A stretch of 9,165 bases of DNA, taken from NCBI GenBank assembly GCA_001304365.1, contig LJNA01000049.1, forward strand, positions 1 through 9,165. Direction: 5' to 3'. Shown piece after piece: positions 6,249-9,165 of this stretch. Source of the DNA: Syntrophobacter sp. DG_60. GTDB taxonomy: Bacteria; Desulfobacterota; Desulfofervidia; Desulfofervidales; DG-60. The position numbers and the translations under genes are program-made. How positions within the stretch are numbered: position 1 is the first letter of the stretch; each line of letters opens with the position of its first letter. The notes under the pieces are model-generated. The model was given only the letters and a program-made list of their open reading frames with translations. It was not told the DNA's origin and searched no databases.

Positions 6249-6271
6249 TATTTTATGCATAGAGAGCTAAG

Positions 6272-7378
6272 ATGAAGCTATCCGCAACCATCAGTAAAGA
6301 GCCAGATTATCAGGATTGGCTTGCCCTAAGTTTTATTCCTGGTTTGGGGCAACGTACGTATTTAAAGTTATTAAAAGAATTTAGGCATCCAAAGCAGATA
6401 TTTTCGGCAGAAGAGAAAGAATTAAGAAGTTTTGGTTTGAGTGAAAGGCTCATAAGGGATATAAAGGGCTATGACTGGCGTAAAGAGGTAGAAAGAGAAC
6501 TCAATAAGCTCTCTAATTTAAACATTAAATTTATTACCTATTATGATTGTAGCTATCCTGCTCTTCTTAAGGAGATTTATGCCCCCCCTCCTTTCCTCTA
6601 TGTAAAGGGAGATTTAGGGATACTTAGTAGTCCAATGGTTGCTATAGTGGGATCACGTTTGGCTAGTGTATATGGTCTTAAGGCCACTACCTGTCTGGCT
6701 TCTGAGCTTTCCAACTTCGGCATCACCATAGTAAGTGGTTTGGCAAGAGGCATCGATACTGCTGCCCACCAAGGGGCAATTAGGGCCGGGGGAAGGACCG
6801 TCGCGGTTCTGGGTTGTGGAGTAGATGTGATTTATCCACGTGAGAATAAAAAACTTTATCAGAGGATCTCTGAGATTGGGGCATTGATTTCAGAATTCCA
6901 TTTCGGAACACCTCCAGAGGCACAGAATTTTCCTATCAGGAACAGGATTATTAGCGGCATTTCTTTAGGTGTAATAGTAGTAGAGGCAGCAAAGAGGAGT
7001 GGCTCTTTAATTACTGCTAGGCTGGCCTTAGAACAAGGGCGTGAGGTGTTTGCTGTACCTGGTCAGATTGATTCATTTAGAAGTGAAGGCACACATAAAC
7101 TCATTAAACAAGGGGCGAAATTGGTGGAGAAGGTAGAGGATGTTTTAGAAGAAATTGGCCAATTTTATGATTCCTCAAAGATTAAAACAGAGGAAACAGT
7201 TCCATTAAATTCAGGAGAAAAGGAGATTTGGACATTATTGGATACACCAAAATATTTGGACGAATTGGCCCAGACATTGGGTAGGCCTGTAGGGGAAATT
7301 TCATCAAAATTGATGACTATGGAGGTAAAGGGCTTAGTGAAAGAACTACCTGGAAAACAATATGTAAGAAAGTGGTAA
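6272..7378 (+). CDS. dprA: DNA-processing protein A (DprA/Smf)
   Basis: DprA binds incoming single-stranded DNA, protects it and loads RecA, supporting natural transformation and recombination; it is also widespread in bacteria not known to be competent. The 368-residue product has the full three-part layout. An N-terminal helix-hairpin-helix-like region starts with WLALSFIPGLG (16-26). The Rossmann-type DNA-binding core has VAIVGSRLASVYG (123-135), IVSGLARGIDTAAH (153-166), NFPIRNRIISGIS (219-231), EAAKRSGSLITAR (238-250) and VPGQID with GTHKLIKQGA (262-282). A C-terminal winged-helix domain spans about 314-368. ATG at 6272 is chosen because the conserved N-terminal block begins shortly after it; a weak GAGAG (6262-6266) lies 5 bases upstream. 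The 221-base spacer before it suggests its own transcription start, and topA follows 70 bases downstream, a common pairing. Confidence 0.95.
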   Translation: MKLSATISKEPDYQDWLALSFIPGLGQRTYLKLLKEFRHPKQIFSAEEKELRSFGLSERLIRDIKGYDWRKEVERELNKLSNLNIKFITYYDCSYPALLKEIYAPPPFLYVKGDLGILSSPMVAIVGSRLASVYGLKATTCLASELSNFGITIVSGLARGIDTAAHQGAIRAGGRTVAVLGCGVDVIYPRENKKLYQRISEIGALISEFHFGTPPEAQNFPIRNRIISGISLGVIVVEAAKRSGSLITARLALEQGREVFAVPGQIDSFRSEGTHKLIKQGAKLVEKVEDVLEEIGQFYDSSKIKTEETVPLNSGEKEIWTLLDTPKYLDELAQTLGRPVGEISSKLMTMEVKGLVKELPGKQYVRKW

Positions 7379-7391
7379 GTTATTAGTTATT
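7378..7391 (+). repeat. Two copies of AGTTATT across the dprA stop
   Basis: Two identical heptamers, AGTTATT AGTTATT, begin at the last base of the dprA stop codon. It is a short repeat, noted because it has the same 7-base period and a similar unit to the arrays upstream of dprA. Confidence 0.5.
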
Positions 7392-7448
7392 CAGAAGATA
7401 CTAAGAGGTCATGATTCAAATAATTAATCAAACAAAGGGAATGAAAAT

Positions 7449-9165
7449 ATGAAGGGAAGATTGTTGATTGTGGAATCTCCCACTAAGGCAAGGACATTAA
7501 GCAAGTATCTTAGAGGATTTGAAATTGAGGCTACATTAGGGCATATAAAGGATTTGCCCAAAAATACACTAGGAGTAGATACGGATCATAATTTCAAGCC
7601 TATTTATATAATAATTCCAGGGAAAGAGAAGGTTGTCAAAAGATTAAAGAAAGTAGCTCAGAGGTCAAAGGAGATTTACTTAGGCCCTGATCCAGATCGT
7701 GAAGGAGAGGCCATTGCCTGGCATGTAGCAGAAGAGTTAAACGGCAAAAGGGCTATAAAGAGGGAATTATTCCACGAGATTACCCCTAAGGCTATAAGGG
7801 AGGCCATTCAATCCCCTACAGAATTGAATGAAAATAGGTTTAATTCACAACAAGCCAGGCGCATCTTAGATCGGCTAGTAGGCTATAAGATCTCACCACT
7901 TTTGTGGGAGAAGGTAAAACGTGGGCTTTCTGCAGGCCGTGTTCAGTCTGTGGCCTTAAGGCTTGTATGTGAAAGGGAACGTGCCATTCAAAAATTTTGC
8001 CCCAGAGAATATTGGGAGATTATAGCAAAACTTGGGGGACAGACACCACCTGCTTTTGAAGCAAAGCTCATTCAGTCCCATGGAAAAAAAATTAATATTC
8101 CTACAGAAGAACAGGCCCATAAAATAGTAGGAGCACTGAAGGGGGAACCCTTTTTAGTTTCAAAGGTAACCTTTGATAGGAAAAAACGCTACCCCCCTCC
8201 TGCCTTTACCACTAGCAGACTCCAGCAAGAGGCGGCAAGAAGTTTAAAATTTACTGCTCAAAAGACCATGCTCATTGCCCAACAACTCTACGAAGGCATC
8301 CCATTAGGAAAACAGGGGCACATTGGCCTAATTACTTACATGCGTACCGATTCAGTAAGAGTTGCCCGTTTTGCTATAGATGAAGCAAGAAAATTCATAA
8401 ATGCCCATTTTGGAAAGGATTATCTTCCGAAAGCCCCTCATATTTATAAAAATAAAAAACACGTTCAGGATGCCCATGAGGCCATCAGGCCAACATCTGT
8501 TTATAGAACACCTGAGGCTGTAGCCCCTTATGTTAATAAATCTCAATACGCACTTTATGAACTTATATGGAAGAGGTTTTTGGGAAGTCAAATGAGTCCT
8601 GCTATATATGACCAGACCACTATTGATATTAGTGCAGGTGAATATCTATTTCAGGCAAAGGGAAGTGTACTGGCATGGCCTGGATTTAAGCATTTGTATA
8701 AGGAAAAAGAGGAGTTAGTTTCATTACCACCACTAAAAGAGACAGAGGTGCTCAAGGTAAAAGAGATTGTCCCTGAGCAACACTTTACAAAACCACCAGC
8801 ACGCTATAGCGAGGCCACTTTGATTAGGGAATTGGAAGAAAAGGGCATAGGTCGTCCTAGTACTTATGCTGTAATCATTTCTACAATATTGGAAAGGAAC
8901 TATGCAGGCAAAGAAAAGGGACAATTTAAACCTACAGAATTAGGATTTCTAGTCACTGACCTATTAGTAGAGAATTTCCCTGATATTATGGATGTATCCT
9001 TTACTGCCCACCTAGAAGATGAACTAGATGAGATAGAAGAGGGGAAGGTAAGGTGGGTAGAAACACTAAGAAAATTTCACAAAGTTTTTAAGGCAAATCT
9101 AAAAAAGGCTCAAGAGAGCATGGCAACTATAAAATCAAGTGGTTTACCTACAGAGGTTATCTGTG
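7449..9165 (+). CDS. topA: DNA topoisomerase I (type IA), 3'-truncated by window edge
   Basis: TopA nicks one strand of negatively supercoiled DNA through a tyrosine link and passes the other strand, relaxing supercoils. The frame is open from ATG 7449 to the last base, giving 572 residues with no stop. The Toprim domain comes first: VESPTKARTL (8-17, with Glu9) and GPDPDREGEAIAWH (79-92), holding the metal-binding acidic triad-type residues Asp81, Asp83 and Glu85. The core follows with QQARRILDRLVGY (134-146), LSAGRVQSVALRLV (160-173), and GLITYMRTDS (293-302), where Tyr297 is the catalytic tyrosine and Arg299 its usual partner. HEAIRPT (343-349), RYSEATLIRELEEKGIGRPS (452-471) and FTAHLEDELDEIEEG (518-532) complete the type IA signature. 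The C-terminal DNA-binding zinc-finger region expected in many TopA proteins lies beyond the window. AAAGGGA (7434-7440) gives an 8-base spacing to the start. Confidence 0.96.
   Translation, partial: MKGRLLIVESPTKARTLSKYLRGFEIEATLGHIKDLPKNTLGVDTDHNFKPIYIIIPGKEKVVKRLKKVAQRSKEIYLGPDPDREGEAIAWHVAEELNGKRAIKRELFHEITPKAIREAIQSPTELNENRFNSQQARRILDRLVGYKISPLLWEKVKRGLSAGRVQSVALRLVCERERAIQKFCPREYWEIIAKLGGQTPPAFEAKLIQSHGKKINIPTEEQAHKIVGALKGEPFLVSKVTFDRKKRYPPPAFTTSRLQQEAARSLKFTAQKTMLIAQQLYEGIPLGKQGHIGLITYMRTDSVRVARFAIDEARKFINAHFGKDYLPKAPHIYKNKKHVQDAHEAIRPTSVYRTPEAVAPYVNKSQYALYELIWKRFLGSQMSPAIYDQTTIDISAGEYLFQAKGSVLAWPGFKHLYKEKEELVSLPPLKETEVLKVKEIVPEQHFTKPPARYSEATLIRELEEKGIGRPSTYAVIISTILERNYAGKEKGQFKPTELGFLVTDLLVENFPDIMDVSFTAHLEDELDEIEEGKVRWVETLRKFHKVFKANLKKAQESMATIKSSGLPTEVIC

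Noticed and set aside
6138..6250. Repeats upstream of dprA as a CRISPR array
   Set aside because: The units are 7 bases and contiguous, with no spacers of regular size and no cas genes nearby.
8352..8924. Two antisense open frames inside topA
   Set aside because: The plus strand is an unbroken TopA frame with family motifs across the whole interval, so these are shadows.

Overview
This window is a chromosomal housekeeping segment from an AT-rich bacterium. Codon use leans heavily on AGG/AGA arginine and ATA isoleucine. The gene order queA - tgt - yajC - secD - secF - LysM protein - dprA - topA, together with an unusually long SecF, suggests a Desulfobacterota-type lineage, possibly a thermophile. 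That placement is inference from gene order and composition, not a database match. There is no sign of plasmid, phage or insertion-sequence DNA.

Layout: positions 1-585 hold the C-terminal half of queA (cut by the window edge). Positions 582-875, on the minus strand, encode a 97-residue protein that reads as a single stand-alone prokaryotic YEATS domain, tail-to-tail with queA and sharing 4 bases with it. A 106-base divergent spacer (876-981) then leads into tgt (982-2079). Next comes a tightly packed block: yajC (2093-2434), secD (2438-4036), secF (4038-5117) and a secreted LysM protein (5133-6050). A 221-base spacer (6051-6271) holds heptamer repeats that form a long inverted repeat. It is followed by dprA (6272-7378) and the first 572 codons of topA (from 7449, running off the right edge).

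How the genes work together: QueA and Tgt are two steps of queuosine synthesis for the tRNA wobble base (Tgt inserts preQ1, QueA then adds the cyclopentenediol precursor). YajC, SecD and SecF are the accessory complex of the Sec translocon, which uses the proton-motive force to help pull proteins across the membrane. The LysM protein is exported and probably binds the cell wall. DprA loads RecA on incoming single-stranded DNA, and TopA relaxes negative supercoils. tgt-yajC-secDF and dprA-topA are common neighbours in many bacteria.

The most unusual items are: the YEATS-like reader domain wedged between the two queuosine genes, with the binding-pocket residues of eukaryotic YEATS readers retained; an apparent 46-residue insertion in SecF that would add two membrane segments; an internally duplicated module in the LysM protein; and the period-7 repeat and hairpin upstream of dprA.
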